A stretch of 64,000 nt of DNA from contig NZ_FQYU01000006.1 of the NCBI RefSeq assembly GCF_900141855.1, positions 124,001-188,000 on the forward strand, written 5' to 3'. How positions within the stretch are numbered: the stretch's first letter is position 1; every line of letters begins with the position of its first letter. Origin of the DNA: Pseudozobellia thermophila (GTDB lineage Bacteria > Bacteroidota > Bacteroidia > Flavobacteriales > Flavobacteriaceae). Made by a program: the position numbers and the translations under genes. This document shows, in pieces, positions 63,591 to 64,000 of this stretch. Under the pieces are notes generated by a model, which did no database searches, was not told the origin of the DNA, and saw nothing but the letters and a program-made list of their open reading frames with translations.

Positions 63591-64000
63591 ATGGAAAACG
63601 TATGCGTTAGGTGTTATAAAATTCAAATGGTAGTAGTATTGGCTCTTTTCTTTGCGCTTTCATTTTCATGTTCCGATGAGGACGTGCAGCAAGATGCGAT
63701 TGTAACGTCCGATGATCCTGTAAGCGTATCGTCAATAAATATACCTGCCACGGAAACCGATTCCGTGGATCAAGAGCGGGACGATACCTCCCGGCTTCCG
63801 GATATTCCCAACCTTCCGTGTTCCACGGGTAGTAAGGCGGCCGATGAAAGTGGGGCCAAGGTATGGTGTTGGGACGATGTTTCCGTGCCCGACGAGGGTT
63901 TTTTCGACGACCATAAATTGTTTATAAGCAATCATTGCAGCCCTGGTATGGTCAAGGCGACCGATGGGCGACTTTACTTTAAGGTGAACCCGACCACCCC
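63591..64000 (+). CDS. Secreted lipoprotein (3' truncated, unknown function)
   Basis: The open frame runs past the window end. The chosen ATG at 63591 (MENVCVRCYKIQMVVVLALF) gives a signal peptide ending FALSFSC with a lipobox-like LSFSC; an upstream ATG at 63510 is in frame but extends it with non-signal sequence. The visible mature part (about 110 residues) is Asp- and Pro-rich at first, then has WCWDDVSVP and LYFKVNPTTP. This could be the start of a polysaccharide lyase or other surface enzyme, but too little is visible to name a family. Confidence 0.7.
   Translation, partial: MENVCVRCYKIQMVVVLALFFALSFSCSDEDVQQDAIVTSDDPVSVSSINIPATETDSVDQERDDTSRLPDIPNLPCSTGSKAADESGAKVWCWDDVSVPDEGFFDDHKLFISNHCSPGMVKATDGRLYFKVNPTT

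Overview
The window looks like a chromosomal segment of a marine-type Flavobacteriaceae (Bacteroidota). Evidence: two adjacent COX3 genes with a COX4-like gene, gliding-type T9SS genes (a type B C-terminal domain protein with PorP/SprF and OmpA partners), LytS/LytTR two-component systems with TPR sensors, a split methylmalonyl-CoA mutase, and promoters of the TAnnTTTG form used by Bacteroidota. The genus cannot be fixed from the sequence; the Zobellia/Maribacter neighbourhood is a guess from style only.

Layout. 1-4274: tail of a respiratory locus (two COX3 genes, COX4, a Cys-free SCO-like protein, SCO, DUF420, a small CxxC membrane protein). 4381-13971: two related export modules, permease-permease-adaptor and then ATPase-permease-permease-adaptor-TolC, ending at a strong terminator. 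14059-21556: housekeeping and single genes (TsaB, MscS channel, DUF255 thioredoxin-like protein, dodecin, Nfu protein, lone PorP/SprF, VWA lipoprotein). 21811-26013: TPR histidine kinase and LytTR regulator, gamma-class carbonic anhydrase, FabD. 26169-32801: T9SS type B giant surface protein with its PorP/SprF and OmpA/PD40 partners. 32926-39591, minus strand: Nramp-like transporter without the usual metal ligands, SanA/YdcF protein, two unknown proteins, and a second LytTR/TPR-kinase pair. 39775-40319: tRNA-Arg(TCT) with a 165-bp tandem repeat that copies its 3' end and terminator, plus a decayed tRNA-like relic. 40510-44014: methylmalonyl-CoA mutase large and small subunits. 44662-63067: Wzx/Wzy-type capsule or exopolysaccharide locus. 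63591-64000: start of a secreted lipoprotein, cut by the window end.

The polysaccharide locus can be read as a pathway. A membrane phosphoglycosyltransferase (44662) loads the first sugar. Glycosyltransferases (52247, 53630, 57461, 58799, 60007, perhaps the DUF354 protein at 55029) extend the unit, and an AlgD/UGD-like dehydrogenase (56059) supplies a uronic acid. Wzx (50845) flips the unit, Wzy (49481) polymerises it, and Wza-like and Wzc-like proteins (46110, 47011) control length and export. A heparinase II/III-family protein without a visible signal peptide (61091) is coupled to one glycosyltransferase. The central block, about 49440-54860, is clearly AT-richer than its flanks, as expected for the exchangeable serotype-specific part of such loci.

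The points most worth a second look are the tRNA-Arg repeat/relic locus, the duplicated exporter module with only one ATPase, the SCO-like protein lacking its copper cysteines next to a normal SCO, the Nramp-like transporter lacking its signature motifs, and the apparently cytoplasmic heparinase-family protein in a biosynthetic locus. All assignments come from reading the sequence; no database search was run.
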